A stretch of 64,000 nt of DNA from Pontibacter actiniarum (GCF_003585765.1 NZ_CP021235.1:2232001-2296000); one strand, 5' to 3'. Positions 1-8,945 are shown, numbered from the stretch's first letter. The notes: generated from the sequence alone by a model not told the origin. Numbers and translations are program-made.

Positions 1-2
1 TA

Positions 3-860
3 TGGGAGTTTGCCTCCTGTGCCCTGCCCTCTGTGGTAGGCGGTTCCACCATTGCGTCCTACATCCTGTTCAAAGAGGGCATTGCCCTCGGGAGGTCCGT
101 GGCACAGGTGATGGTGACAGCCCTGCTCGACAACCTGTACTTTGTGTTGGCGGTGCCCCTGGTGCTACTCTCTGCAAAAAGGCAGCTGCTGCCCGAGCTG
201 GAGACGCTGCATGAAACAGTTAGGCAAAGCCTGGGCATTGCCTTTGTAGTTTCATACCTGCTGATCGCCCTCTATGCCTTCACCATGTTCTACGCTTTGT
301 TTCTTAACCCGCTGGCTGTGAAGCGGCTTCTGCTAAGGCTAGGGCATACCAGACTGTTTCGACGCTGGAGACAAGCTTTGTTTCGGCATGCCAATGAACT
401 GCTGCTAGCCTCAAAGCACCTGCGTACGAAAAACAGGGCTTACTGGCTCCACGCCAGCATCTCAACTGCCTTTGTCTGGACGGCCCGCTACGCCATCATC
501 GGCTGCCTGGTAGCTGCGTTCACGCAAATGGGTATAGGCGATCACTTTGTCGTGTTTGCACGCAACCTGGTGTACAAGATCGTGCTGCTGGTGTCCGTAA
601 CTCCTGGCGGAGCAGGGCTTGCAGAGCTTGTTTTCCCGGCTTTCTTCGGGGCTTTCCTGGGGAGCTTTACCACCGTTATTGTGCTGCTCTACCGCCTGCT
701 AACCTATTACCTCTACCTGGTGGTTGGCACCCTCGTCTTCCCCCGTTGGGTAGCCAGGGTTTATACTTCTGAGGTAAGTGCTCCAATGCCTGCAACAGCG
801 ATCAGTACAGCTCACACATTCCCTTTACACATACCTGTAGCACCGTCGCAACATGAATAA
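3..860 (+). CDS. LPG synthase TM-domain (YbhN/UPF0104-like) membrane protein, 5'-truncated
   Basis: C-terminal part of a polytopic inner-membrane protein of the lysylphosphatidylglycerol synthase transmembrane-domain family. The frame is open to the first base of the window, so the true start lies upstream; a GTG at 33 is only an internal codon. Seen: several hydrophobic segments, an early 'VVGGSTIASY' loop and the family hallmark 'SVTPGGAGLAE' about 75 residues before the end. Family members are lipid flippase/synthase-like; substrate here is unknown. Its stop overlaps the ATG of the next permease by 8 bases, suggesting co-transcription. Confidence 0.8.
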   Translation, partial: WEFASCALPSVVGGSTIASYILFKEGIALGRSVAQVMVTALLDNLYFVLAVPLVLLSAKRQLLPELETLHETVRQSLGIAFVVSYLLIALYAFTMFYALFLNPLAVKRLLLRLGHTRLFRRWRQALFRHANELLLASKHLRTKNRAYWLHASISTAFVWTARYAIIGCLVAAFTQMGIGDHFVVFARNLVYKIVLLVSVTPGGAGLAELVFPAFFGAFLGSFTTVIVLLYRLLTYYLYLVVGTLVFPRWVARVYTSEVSAPMPATAISTAHTFPLHIPVAPSQHE

Positions 861-2586
861 CCTACGCAAAAACCTGACCCGCCGCAAAAGTGTCACTGCG
901 CTACAGGCGGACTATGAGCGGGACGGCAGCACCCACGGAACAGACCTGGTTCGTACGCTCCAGCTGAAGGACCTTGTCTCCTTTGGGATTGCCGCCATCA
1001 TCGGTGCCGGTATTTTCAGCACCATCGGCAATGCCAGCGCAGCCGGCGGCCCCGGTGTATCGCTACTCTTCATCTTCACAGCTATTGCCTGCGGCTTTTC
1101 AGCGTTGTGCTACGCCCAGTTTGCCGCGGCCATTCCTGTATCCGGCAGCGCCTATACGTACGCCTATGCCTCGTTTGGGGAGCTGGTTGCCTGGATCATC
1201 GGCTGGGACCTTCTGATGGAGTATGCCATCGGTAACATCGCCGTAGCCATCTCCTGGTCCGACTACTTTACCGCCGTCTTGCATGGTGTTGGCTTCGGCG
1301 TACCGGAGTACCTGACGATGGACTACCTCAGCGCCTCCCGCGGCTACCAAACGGCGCTGGAGCTGCTGGCAGAAGGGCAAAGCCTCTCTGCCTTGCCCGG
1401 GCACATTCAAGCCGCTTATGTTGCCTGGCAAAACGCCCCTTCTCTGGGTGGCATCAAGTTGGTGGCGGATTTCCCGGCCCTGGCCATTACCGCGCTCATC
1501 ACCTACCTGGTGTACATCGGCATCAAGGAATCGAAGCGCACAGCAAACTTGCTGGTGCTGCTGAAACTGCTGGTGATCCTGCTGGTAATCTCTGTGGGTG
1601 CCTTCTATGTAAAAACTGACAACTGGACCCCGTTTGCTCCAAATGGGCTGGCCGGCATCATGAAAGGAGTATCTGCCGTTTTCTTTGCCTACATCGGCTT
1701 TGATGCGATCTCTACCACGGCCGAGGAGTGTGAGAACCCGCAACGGGACCTGCCGCGTGCCATGATCCTGGCCCTCGTCATCTGTACTGTGCTTTACGTA
1801 GTGCTGGCGTTGGTGCTCACAGGCATGGTTCCTTTTGGCGAACTGGCCGTAGGAGACCCGCTGGCCTATGTGTTTTCGAGGGTGAAGCTGGATGTTATTG
1901 CGGGCATCGTAGCCACGAGTGCCATTGTGGCTATGGCCAGTGTACTACTGGTGTTTCAGTACGGGCAACCCCGCATCTGGATGACCATGAGCCGTGATGG
2001 GCTTCTCCCCGGTGCCTTCTCCCGCATCCACCCTAAACACAAAACGCCATACTTTGCCACCATTGTGACTGGCGTGGTTGTCGCAGTGCCTGCTCTTTTC
2101 ATGAACCTGACAGAGGTAACGGACCTGACAAGCATCGGGACGCTGTTTGCCTTTGCGCTGGTATGTGGGGGCATCCTCTTGCTGGAAGAGAAGCAAAAAA
2201 CAGCGATTGCCACACACAAAGGTTTCCGGGTTCCTTACATCAACGGCAAGTACATACTCCCGGTACTGCTCCTGGCTGCCACAGTACTGCTGTTCCTCTA
2301 CAACAAAGCGGCAGTTACAACCTTTTTCAGCATGAGCGGCGGTTGGGGAAGCCTGCAACACAAGATATCACTGTACGGCTTTATTGGGGTTACGGCGGTT
2401 CTGACGGTGCTCACTTTCAACCGAAACCTTTCCCTGATTCCGGTGCTGGGCCTCCTGATAAACCTGTACCTGATGACGGAGCTGGGACTGACGAACTGGA
2501 GCCGCTTTATGGCCTGGCTGGTTCTGGGACTGGTGATTTACTTCGCCTACGGGTACCGCAACAGCAAGCTGCACCAGCAGCTGTAA
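853..2586 (+). CDS. APC-superfamily cationic amino-acid permease
   Basis: Twelve-or-more-helix amino-acid transporter of the cationic amino-acid transporter branch of the APC superfamily. Seen: TM1 motif 'GIAAIIGAGIFSTIG' near residue 45-60, 'CYAQFAAAIPVSGSAYTY' in the TM2-3 region, 'AYIGFDAISTTAEE' in mid-protein, and hydrophobic segments throughout 577 residues. A stretch near residues 155-200 is an extracytoplasmic loop longer than in the second permease. Start ATG at 853 overlaps the previous stop. Amino-acid specificity cannot be read from sequence. Confidence 0.93.
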   Translation: MNNLRKNLTRRKSVTALQADYERDGSTHGTDLVRTLQLKDLVSFGIAAIIGAGIFSTIGNASAAGGPGVSLLFIFTAIACGFSALCYAQFAAAIPVSGSAYTYAYASFGELVAWIIGWDLLMEYAIGNIAVAISWSDYFTAVLHGVGFGVPEYLTMDYLSASRGYQTALELLAEGQSLSALPGHIQAAYVAWQNAPSLGGIKLVADFPALAITALITYLVYIGIKESKRTANLLVLLKLLVILLVISVGAFYVKTDNWTPFAPNGLAGIMKGVSAVFFAYIGFDAISTTAEECENPQRDLPRAMILALVICTVLYVVLALVLTGMVPFGELAVGDPLAYVFSRVKLDVIAGIVATSAIVAMASVLLVFQYGQPRIWMTMSRDGLLPGAFSRIHPKHKTPYFATIVTGVVVAVPALFMNLTEVTDLTSIGTLFAFALVCGGILLLEEKQKTAIATHKGFRVPYINGKYILPVLLLAATVLLFLYNKAAVTTFFSMSGGWGSLQHKISLYGFIGVTAVLTVLTFNRNLSLIPVLGLLINLYLMTELGLTNWSRFMAWLVLGLVIYFAYGYRNSKLHQQL

Positions 2587-2623
2587 ACGTCTAAAGCATC
2601 CGCCCTTGAAACAACAGAGAGAC

Positions 2624-2962
2624 ATGGCCGTTCACTTCCTCCTACTTTTGTGGGGTGGGTTGCTGTGCCTTTCTGTGTACCTGAGGGCGGAGCAACTATC
2701 ACCGGGTGTTGTCTCCCACAGGTCAGGTTCCTCTCCCGAGCAGCTTTCGGCAGAGGAGCAGGCTACCCCTGTAGCCTGGTCAGCGGGCTCTGCCCCGCAG
2801 CGTGCCACAAACCCTGTCGATCCGGTGTTGCCCGGCCTGGTGCCGTTCTGCTACCTACTGACTCAGCAACTTACGCAGCTTAATCTAAAACCCACCAAGG
2901 CCATTCTTGGCGGCTTCTCCACCCTTACAGAGCAGTTCCGGATACTGCCCAACGCTCCTTAG
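2624..2962 (+). CDS. Small hypothetical membrane-anchored or secreted protein
   Basis: A 112-residue frame between the two permeases. An earlier in-frame TTG (2606) exists, but the ATG at 2624 gives an N terminus with a hydrophobic stretch (VHFLLLLWGGLLCLSVYL), which could be a signal anchor. The remainder is Ser/Pro/Gln-rich without recognisable domain. No homologue is recognised, and the region could be non-coding; supported only by orientation, position and the hydrophobic start. Confidence 0.35.
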   Translation: MAVHFLLLLWGGLLCLSVYLRAEQLSPGVVSHRSGSSPEQLSAEEQATPVAWSAGSAPQRATNPVDPVLPGLVPFCYLLTQQLTQLNLKPTKAILGGFSTLTEQFRILPNAP

Positions 2963-3073
2963 CCACTTCCCCCTCTCCTTGCTGACAAATAAGGGCTTCA
3001 TAGCCTCTCTCTCAGCATTACCCTTTGTAAAGAAGCTGCTGCAAGCTGCTTCGCCAACCATAATTACATAGCA

Positions 3074-4567
3074 ATGGCTAAACATATTTTTGCGACGAAA
3101 TCCGTCGATAACCTCATCAGAGAATCCGAAGGTGGCGAGCACGGTTTAAAACGAACGCTCACCGCCACAAACCTGACCATGCTGGGCGTGGGGGCCATCA
3201 TCGGGGCCGGTATATTTGTCCTCACTGGTACGGCAGCGGCCAACGCAGCGGGACCGGCAATCGTCATTTCCTTTCTTATTGCGGGCCTGGGGTGCCTTTT
3301 TGCAGGCCTGTGCTATGCCGAATTCGCCTCTATGATTCCGATTGCCGGCAGCGCCTACACCTATGGCTATGCTACGCTGGGCGAGTTTATAGCCTGGATC
3401 ATCGGCTGGGACCTGATTCTGGAGTACCTGTTTGGCGCGGCGACAGTGGCCGTAGGATGGAGCGGCAACTTCGTAAGCTTGCTCAAGTCATTGGGCATTC
3501 ATGTTCCCGCAGCTATTGCCTCGGCCCCGCTGGCCTACAACGGCAGCTCCTTTGAGCTTACCGGAGCCCTCATGAACCTGCCAGCAATCATCCTTATCCT
3601 GATCATGACCGCCCTGCTGGTTGTGGGGATACAGGAGTCTGCCAAGCTCAACAACGTGATTGTGATCGTAAAGGTGGCCATCGTGCTGCTGGTAATCGGC
3701 TTTGGATTCCAGTACGTGAACACGGCCAACTGGGAGCCCTTTATTCCTGCCAAGGAAATCCTGACCGACGGCAGCAGTCGTTACGGCTGGCAAGGCGTGG
3801 TGGCCGGTGCTGCCATTGTTTTCTTCTCTTACATCGGCTTTGACGCCGTCAGCACAGCTGCCCAGGAGGCCAAAAACCCTCAACGCGACATGCCCATCAG
3901 CATGCTGGTGTCCCTTGGTATTTGCACGTTGCTTTATGTACTGATGTCGCTGGTACTGACTGGCTTGGTGCCTTTCAAAATGCTGAACGTTCCGGACCCG
4001 GTTCTAGTGGCGTTGGAGGCGGCTGGCCCTGCATTGAAGTGGCTTTACTTCTTTACCGGAGTAGGTGCTGTGGCAGGATTGGCCTCTGTCGTACTTGTTA
4101 TGCTGATGGGCCAGCCGCGCATCTTCTACGCCATGAGCCGCGACGGGCTCCTGCCTGCAATATTCGGCACGGTACACCCGAAGTACAAAACACCCTATGT
4201 TCCCACCATTCTCACAGGGCTGGTAGCAGCCGTGGTAGCCGGTATCTTCCCGATCGGCTTGCTGGGTGAGTTGGTGAGCATCGGAACGCTGCTGGCCTTC
4301 GTGATTGTCTGTGCCGGTATTATTATCCTCCGGCGCACAAACCCGAACATTCCGCGTCCGTTCAAAACGCCTTTGGTGCCGCTCGTTCCTGCGCTCGGCA
4401 TACTTATCTGCGGGTACATGATGGTGAACCTGGGCTTTGACACTTGGTTGCGCCTGCTTGTGTGGATGGGAATCGGTGTGGTTATTTATTTCTTCTACGG
4501 ACGCAAGCACAGCAAGCTGCGGAAGCAAGATACATCCCCTGCAGAAGCAAGGGAACTGGTTAGTTAA
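3074..4567 (+). CDS. APC-superfamily cationic amino-acid permease (second copy)
   Basis: A 497-residue polytopic permease, paralogous to the one at 853. Seen: 'GVGAIIGAGIFVLTGTAA' in TM1, 'CYAEFASMIPIAGSAYTY' in TM2-3, 'SYIGFDAVSTAAQEAKNP' in mid-protein and 'MGQPRIFYAMSRDGLLP' in the later half, all typical of the bacterial cationic amino-acid transporter group. The gene is followed by a strong hairpin at 4582-4610 that should end the transcript. Substrate is not determinable from sequence. Confidence 0.93.
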   Translation: MAKHIFATKSVDNLIRESEGGEHGLKRTLTATNLTMLGVGAIIGAGIFVLTGTAAANAAGPAIVISFLIAGLGCLFAGLCYAEFASMIPIAGSAYTYGYATLGEFIAWIIGWDLILEYLFGAATVAVGWSGNFVSLLKSLGIHVPAAIASAPLAYNGSSFELTGALMNLPAIILILIMTALLVVGIQESAKLNNVIVIVKVAIVLLVIGFGFQYVNTANWEPFIPAKEILTDGSSRYGWQGVVAGAAIVFFSYIGFDAVSTAAQEAKNPQRDMPISMLVSLGICTLLYVLMSLVLTGLVPFKMLNVPDPVLVALEAAGPALKWLYFFTGVGAVAGLASVVLVMLMGQPRIFYAMSRDGLLPAIFGTVHPKYKTPYVPTILTGLVAAVVAGIFPIGLLGELVSIGTLLAFVIVCAGIIILRRTNPNIPRPFKTPLVPLVPALGILICGYMMVNLGFDTWLRLLVWMGIGVVIYFFYGRKHSKLRKQDTSPAEARELVS

Positions 4568-4581
4568 TATGTTGAATCTGT

Positions 4582-4610
4582 AAAGTCCGCCACTTCTGGT
4601 GGTGGACTTT
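4582..4610 (+). terminator. Rho-independent-type terminator after permease
   Basis: Stem AAAGTCCGCCAC / GTGGTGGACTTT with a TTCT loop, 15 bases after the permease stop, followed by a T/C-rich tract. One G-T pair. Confidence 0.75.
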
Positions 4611-4644
4611 CTTTCTATCTCTTACATCACAAATAAAATATAAC

Positions 4645-5169
4645 ATGGATTTACAATCAATCATTATCGGGTTAGCTTCTATTGCACCTCTTGTAGCGCT
4701 CGCCCTTTACTTACACAGCAAGTATAAACAGAACCTCTCGATGAAACTTCAGGCTTTCCAGGCGGTGGCCGCACGGCAAGGGTTGGTCATTACAGAACAG
4801 GACATCTGGGACCCTGGCTATGCAATTGGCCTGGACAAACAGAGCATGAAGCTACTCTACACCCAAAAGATCGATAACCAGGAACGGGAGATCGTGCTGG
4901 ACCTGAACGAAGTGCAGCAGTGCAGCGTGAGCAACACTGCCCGTGACGTAAACGGAGGCAAAGTAATTGACAACATAGACCTGATCTTTACATTGCGCAA
5001 TGCCAGACACTCTAAGCACACGCTCGCGTTTTATAACCGGGAAGAGAGCCTTAACCTGCGCGAAGAACTCAGGCTGGCAGAGAAATGGAGAGACATCGTG
5101 AATGTACATCTTATACAGCAGCCGAGCCAGGCTTCCGCAGAACGAAAAGGAAACCTTTCTTTTTCTTAA
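4645..5169 (+). CDS. Hypothetical membrane-anchored protein
   Basis: A 174-residue protein with one N-terminal membrane segment (about residues 5-22, IIIGLASIAPLVALALYL) followed by a charged soluble part. No domain recognised. The body has alternating beta-like stretches (for example around 'REIVLDLNEVQQCSVSN' and 'NIDLIFTLRNARHS'), suggesting a small cytoplasmic beta-rich domain tethered to the membrane. It lies alone between two terminators, so it is probably monocistronic. Confidence 0.75.
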   Translation: MDLQSIIIGLASIAPLVALALYLHSKYKQNLSMKLQAFQAVAARQGLVITEQDIWDPGYAIGLDKQSMKLLYTQKIDNQEREIVLDLNEVQQCSVSNTARDVNGGKVIDNIDLIFTLRNARHSKHTLAFYNREESLNLREELRLAEKWRDIVNVHLIQQPSQASAERKGNLSFS

Positions 5170-5220
5170 GCCCCTGATGCTACGCCCGACGTACTGAAAT
5201 AAGATTTAGCTGCATGTGTT

Positions 5221-5250
5221 AAGGTCTGAAGCGAGCCGCTTCAGACCTTT
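5221..5250 (+). terminator. Strong terminator closing the core-gene region
   Basis: Stem AAGGTCTGAAGCG / CGCTTCAGACCTT with a 3-4 base loop and a run of T. It separates the GC-richer core genes from the AT-rich cassette array that begins about 160 bp later. Confidence 0.85.
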
Positions 5251-5407
5251 TTTTGTATTCTGGTGAGAGGGACTCCAGATCCTCCGGGGCAAGATAAGGC
5301 TGGTTTTGTAAGTACCGAGCTGCTTTGAAAGGGAGTGTAATTTAAACTGTGTCATTTCATGCTTTTCCATATGAGAATAAGTTTGCCTTTTTATGATTTC
5401 AATTTAT

Positions 5408-5471
5408 ACAACGGTCTCGTACAGGCTAAGGCGAGGCATCAGCCGAAGCTTAAGCCTGTGCTTTGTTAGCC
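5408..5471 (-). repeat. attC site of cassette 22 (distal end of array)
   Basis: Low end ACAACGG, high end GTTAGCC, with internal complementary arms ACAGGCT...AGCCTGT. Last site of the array; no further copy is seen to its left. Confidence 0.85.
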
Positions 5472-5589
5472 AATCCTGTTTTTAGATTCTTTTTGATTTC
5501 AGCACCTTGATGTACCATGGATACCTGTCGACTTTTCTTTTCTCTAAGTCCAGAATCAGAAAGGTGGCTGTTTCAATTCCTTTATTAAT

Positions 5590-5919
5590 TTAAAGAAATT
5601 GTTGACCGCCCTTATTTCTTAATTTAAGTGTCTCTTTTTCATTAGAGTAGCTTTCCCTGCCAGGTTCTGTACAAGTATAGATGTCAACTAAGGAAAATTT
5701 TTGCTTTCCTACTCTCCACTCAACCAAGTTACAGGTCTTTAAACCAAAGCGAAAGTTAGCGTCCTGATATAGTTCGATGATTTCTGATTTATAGTATAGG
5801 CTATCGCTGTTATCAGTAGTCCATTCTCCTATAAGGTCTTTTCTTTTTACTTGACCAAAGGCAGCCAAATCAAGAAGTAGAAAGAAAGCTATAAACCAGT
5901 ATGTTCTTTTTTCAATCAT
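5590..5919 (-). pseudogene. Cassette 22: secreted hypothetical protein with premature stop
   Basis: A 109-codon frame with a signal peptide (residues 1-23, ending AAFGQ) and a 'LIGEWTTDNSD' motif like small lipocalin-type 'GxW' proteins. After the TAA at 5590-5592 the same frame stays open for about 35 more codons down to a stop at 5482-5484 and reads as plausible protein ('IETATFLILDLEKRKVD'). So the gene was probably about 145 codons and has a nonsense mutation near its 3' end. A decayed homologue lies at 39180-39291. Function unknown. Confidence 0.65.
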
Positions 5920-5929
5920 TTCAGTTTTG

Positions 5930-5995
5930 GCTAATGTCTAGTATAAAAGACGGCGGAGGCCGTCGGCCGATGCTGACTTTTATACAGTGTTAGCA
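5930..5995 (-). repeat. attC site of cassette 21
   Basis: Low end GCTAATG (AAT instead of the usual AAC), high end GTTAGCA; arms GTATAAAAG...CTTTTATAC flank a GC-rich centre (GGCGGAGGCCGTCGGCC). Belongs to the same subgroup as the sites of cassettes 5 and 14. Confidence 0.8.
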
Positions 5996-6005
5996 CCTGT
6001 ATTTT

Positions 6006-6455
6006 TTATTTTAACTCTGTTACTTTCTCAACCTTGGCTTTTTTTATATCGAAAGCAACTATTCTCTTTTTGTAAATCGGGCTATCGTATCCGTGAATCA
6101 AATTCTTGTCGAATGAGCTTAAGTCCAGAACATCGAATATTTCTGAAAAGGTTGTGAGAGTCATTTTATCAAGGTCTGTAAGAATTATCTTCTGCATTGT
6201 TCCTTTTAGTAAAGTCCTTGTCCAAGTCGGTACAGCTACCCGATTAGTGTTCGTTTCCCAGACAGGCGGGCCAGCAATGCAATCGCCGATTTTATATTTC
6301 CCGTTTTCTTTGTTTACAATATAACATTCTCCTCCTATCGGGGCGCCCATTGCAATTTCATTCAGGTTATAATATTCCACCTTGAATTCTCCTGTATAGG
6401 CGGTTAGCTTCTTGTCGGTATTATGAAAGTCCCAAGGGTTAGGATATGAGTCCAT
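6006..6455 (-). CDS. Cassette 21: hypothetical protein
   Basis: A 149-residue protein, no signal peptide, beta-rich appearance, two cysteines in 'GGECYIV' and 'IGDCIAGPP'. No family recognised. It ends 11 bases before its attC and starts 19 bases from the next one, filling the cassette as expected. The last residues are charged (KKAKVEKVTELK). Confidence 0.72.
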   Translation of the reverse strand: MDSYPNPWDFHNTDKKLTAYTGEFKVEYYNLNEIAMGAPIGGECYIVNKENGKYKIGDCIAGPPVWETNTNRVAVPTWTRTLLKGTMQKIILTDLDKMTLTTFSEIFDVLDLSSFDKNLIHGYDSPIYKKRIVAFDIKKAKVEKVTELK

Positions 6456-6473
6456 TAAATATTTAATATTGGT

Positions 6474-6526
6474 GCTAACGTACTGGGCTTTGCGGTGGCG
6501 TAGCTACCGTAAAGGTGTTGTTGGCA
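6474..6526 (-). repeat. attC site of cassette 20
   Basis: Low end GCTAACG, high end GTTGGCA; centre GGCTTTGCGGTGGCGTAG then CTACCGTAAAGGTGTTG. Almost identical to the sites of cassettes 3 and 12. Confidence 0.87.
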
Positions 6527-6536
6527 GAGGTAGTAT

Positions 6537-7124
6537 TTATTTTCTGGTTAGACTGTCATAGGGTACACTAACTGGGGCTGGCGGAGGAGGAATTAATATG
6601 TCTTCTGTAGTGCTAAAATGCCGATTCTCACTCTTACTTAGATTTTGTTTTTCAACAATATCAAGTAATTCATATAGCGTCTCATTTAACTCACCTTGCA
6701 TAGTTCCAACCATTCTTGCTTCTCCATTGTCGAACACGAATAGCAATGAGTGAAATGCTCCATCTTCTTCAAAATAAAAGCCTTCTTTCAAACTATTGAA
6801 ATTTATAGAGTCCACTAATCTATAAACTCTTCCCATACTCCCTGAATCAAGCTTTGTCTTATAATTCTCGACAACAGTTTCGCCATGCTTTTCTCTTAAA
6901 CGGTAATAGACGGTACTATCATTATTTATCTCTACGTCCTTGCTATACCTTTCATCGCTCCATCCTGGAAATATAGAAAAGCTAATGCGTTCGAAACGAA
7001 CATTTTGCTTTGTGGTTGAAATGGGTTCGGCAGCTTTTTCGACAGTGCTTTTATTTATATTCTCTTCATGACTCCCGCAGGAGATTAGAAGCACCAGAAA
7101 CACAAATAGCAAAGAGTTCTTCAT
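6537..7124 (-). CDS. Cassette 20: hypothetical lipoprotein
   Basis: 195 residues from ATG at 7124, which gives a lipoprotein signal (LVLLISCGS, lipid-anchor Cys about residue 17). A longer in-frame start at 7217 would translate the neighbouring attC and is rejected. The body contains 'RISFSIFPGWSDERYS' and ends with a proline-rich stretch 'DILIPPPPAPVSVP'. Likely membrane-anchored on the periplasmic side. Function unknown. Confidence 0.75.
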   Translation of the reverse strand: MKNSLLFVFLVLLISCGSHEENINKSTVEKAAEPISTTKQNVRFERISFSIFPGWSDERYSKDVEINNDSTVYYRLREKHGETVVENYKTKLDSGSMGRVYRLVDSINFNSLKEGFYFEEDGAFHSLLFVFDNGEARMVGTMQGELNETLYELLDIVEKQNLSKSENRHFSTTEDILIPPPPAPVSVPYDSLTRK

Positions 7125-7136
7125 AATTTCTTTCAC

Positions 7137-7203
7137 TGCCAACGGTGCTGGTACAGGCTGCGGGCGAGGCGCAGCTGAGTATGGAGCCTGTGCGGTGTTG
7201 GCG
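7137..7203 (-). repeat. attC site of cassette 19
   Basis: Low end GCCAACGG, high end GTTGGCG, with arms ACAGGCT...AGCCTGT around GGGCGAGGCGCAGC. The two end boxes are perfectly complementary. Confidence 0.87.
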
Positions 7204-7213
7204 GAAGCTGTTT

Positions 7214-7783
7214 TCAACCACCAATTGAATTTCTAAAAAACCTATAACATTCTTCTGTACTTATGTTGGCTACAACGTTAAAGTACCAATCACTACCGTC
7301 TTGTACTTCTACTATTTCTTTTTTCCAGTCTTTGTGGTCAAATTCGCTCTCTTTGGAAAAACAGTTTATCCAAATCAGTTTCTGCCCCTTTTCATTTATG
7401 CCCCAAAAGTATTGTCTTCTATAAGTGGATAGGTCATTGACTTCTCCGATAGCTAAACTGTCAGCACCTATTTCATCAACTTCTGCACATCTTCTCAGGA
7501 TTCTCTCGGCAATTACAATATCATCAAGCGAAGGTGTAAAGGGAGTAATAGTGTCTTTTTCCTTAGGTCTTAATAGCATGCTAAATGTAAACACATCACG
7601 GTTTGGTGACTCATGCTCGCTGAATACCACACCAGAGAAACTATCAGTTTCAACAAGTACGTTGGCAGAACTATCTATAGAAGTAACTGAGTATTCCATA
7701 CCGTTAATTTCCTGTGTTTCTGTCTTACTGCTGCACGACGTGAAGTATAGCAAGATTATCAGCAAGAATATAAGGTGCTTCAT
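7214..7783 (-). CDS. Cassette 19: hypothetical lipoprotein
   Basis: 189 residues with a lipoprotein signal (LLYFTSCSS, anchor Cys about residue 17). No recognised domain. The C-terminal half has the acidic/aromatic pattern of small periplasmic proteins ('RRQYFWGINEKGQKLIWIN'). It starts 24 bases from the half attC that is split by the IS3 element. Confidence 0.75.
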   Translation of the reverse strand: MKHLIFLLIILLYFTSCSSKTETQEINGMEYSVTSIDSSANVLVETDSFSGVVFSEHESPNRDVFTFSMLLRPKEKDTITPFTPSLDDIVIAERILRRCAEVDEIGADSLAIGEVNDLSTYRRQYFWGINEKGQKLIWINCFSKESEFDHKDWKKEIVEVQDGSDWYFNVVANISTEECYRFFRNSIGG

Positions 7784-7805
7784 TTTCCTTTATAGTTAAA
7801 GTTAC

Positions 7806-7819
7806 CGCCAACGTGCTTG
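7806..7819 (-). repeat. attC site of cassette 18, left part (split by IS)
   Basis: CGCCAACGTGCTTG: the low end of an attC cut off by the IS3-family insertion at 7820-9009. Joining position 7819 to 9013 gives a 54-bp site whose inner 46 bases match the attC of cassette 17 exactly. Confidence 0.85.
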
Positions 7820-7860
7820 TGTAAGCTTCCCCAGATTTTGGGCCATTGTAAAGTTGGTTT

Positions 7861-8697
7861 TTAAGTTACAATTTCCTCGAGTAATTCCGCAGGCGTTCTA
7901 AAATTAAGTGCCTGGTGCGGCCGGTGATGGTTGTAGTCCTGCATCCATTCCTCTGTTTTCTGCCGCACCTCCGACAGGGTTCTGAACACGTAAGCGTTAA
8001 GCAACTCTCTCCTGATGCTGCCGTTGCAGCGCTCGATGTAGGCGTTCTGCATGGGCTTACCGGGCTGAATGAACACTAGCCTGACCTTGTTTCCTTTGCA
8101 CCAGTCCTCCAACTTGTGGGAGATAAATTCCGGTCCGTTGTCCACCCGGATCATCTCCGGCAGGCCCCTGAACTCCCTTAGGTACTCCAGCACCCGGATC
8201 AGCCGCAGGGCCGGTATGGACAGGTCCGCCTCCATGGTGAGGATCTCGCGGTTGTAGTCATCGACTATGTTCAACAGCCTGAACTTTCTGCCGTCCCAGA
8301 GGCTGTCACTCATGAAGGCCACTGACCAGACCTGGTTGATCTTCTCCGGCTGGAACAGGGCCTGCTTGACGCGAGCGGGCAATCTTTTCCGGTGCCTTCT
8401 CCTGATGTTTAGTTTGAGCTGGCTGTAGACCCTATAGACTCTCTTGTGGTTCCACTCATGCCCCTTCCTCCTGATCCGGTGGAAGCACTGCCAGAAGCCG
8501 ATGGTCGGGTGCTTCTCCACCAGCAGCTGCAACTGCTCTTCTATGAGGCTGTCGTCTTTCTCTTTTGGCTTGTACCCATAGGTGCTTCTGGCTACACCCG
8601 CCGCCTTGCAAGCCTGACGCACGCTCACCCCGTGCTCCTCTACCATAAACCCCACCAGCGCCTTCTTCTCGTCAGGCTCTAAAGCTTTTTTTCCACT
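7861..8697 (-). CDS. IS3-family transposase OrfB (made as OrfAB by frameshift)
   Basis: Catalytic part of the transposase. Seen: helix-turn-helix-like start, then the retroviral-integrase (rve) core with the DDE residues: Asp in 'LLNIVDDYNRE', Asp in 'IRVDNGPEF' and Glu in 'NAYIERCNGS', and the C-terminal 'YNHHRPHQALNFRTPAEL'. The frame is open further upstream (to 8826), but that part is out-of-frame OrfA and not a true N terminus. Expression is expected by -1 slippage at A7G (8685-8692) to give the 'EKKALEPDEKKALVG' junction. Confidence 0.9.
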   Translation of the reverse strand, partial: SGKKALEPDEKKALVGFMVEEHGVSVRQACKAAGVARSTYGYKPKEKDDSLIEEQLQLLVEKHPTIGFWQCFHRIRRKGHEWNHKRVYRVYSQLKLNIRRRHRKRLPARVKQALFQPEKINQVWSVAFMSDSLWDGRKFRLLNIVDDYNREILTMEADLSIPALRLIRVLEYLREFRGLPEMIRVDNGPEFISHKLEDWCKGNKVRLVFIQPGKPMQNAYIERCNGSIRRELLNAYVFRTLSEVRQKTEEWMQDYNHHRPHQALNFRTPAELLEEIVT

Positions 8698-8945
8698 GCG
8701 TCCTTCAAAGCGTGGTGCACCAGCGAGAGCTCGGCGAACATCTTCTTGAGGCGGGCGTTCTCCTCCTCCAGCTCCTTCATCCGCTTGAGCTCCTTTACCT
8801 CCAGCCCCGCGTAGCGCTGGCGCCACTTGTAGAAGGCGGCCGTGGTGATGCCCAGTTCCCGGCAGAGCTCCTGGGCGTTGCGGCCCTGCTCATGCTCCTT
8901 GAGGGCCTTGATGATCTGTGATTCTGTGAAGCGTGTCTTCTTCAT
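8679..8945 (-). CDS. IS3-family transposase OrfA
   Basis: 88-residue helix-turn-helix protein of the transposase-8/IS3 OrfA type: starts 'MKKTRFTESQIIKALKEHEQG', then 'ELCRELGITTAAFYKWRQRY' and a leucine-zipper-like 'LKRMKELEEENARLKKMF'. It binds the element's ends. It stops just after the A7G slippery run that shifts ribosomes into OrfB. Confidence 0.92.
   Translation of the reverse strand: MKKTRFTESQIIKALKEHEQGRNAQELCRELGITTAAFYKWRQRYAGLEVKELKRMKELEEENARLKKMFAELSLVHHALKDAVEKKL
8685..8692 (-). promoter_or_regulatory. A7G programmed -1 frameshift site
   Basis: Seven A followed by G on the minus strand, 6 codons before the OrfA stop region. Reading GAA-AAA-AAG (OrfA) shifts to GAA-AAA-AAA-GCT (OrfB). 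A7/A6G runs of this kind are the standard frameshift signal of IS3 elements. Confidence 0.75.

Noticed and set aside
7861..8826. OrfB of the intact IS as an independent protein starting at 8826
   Set aside because: The first ~40 residues are OrfA read out of frame; the A7G site explains a fused OrfAB product.
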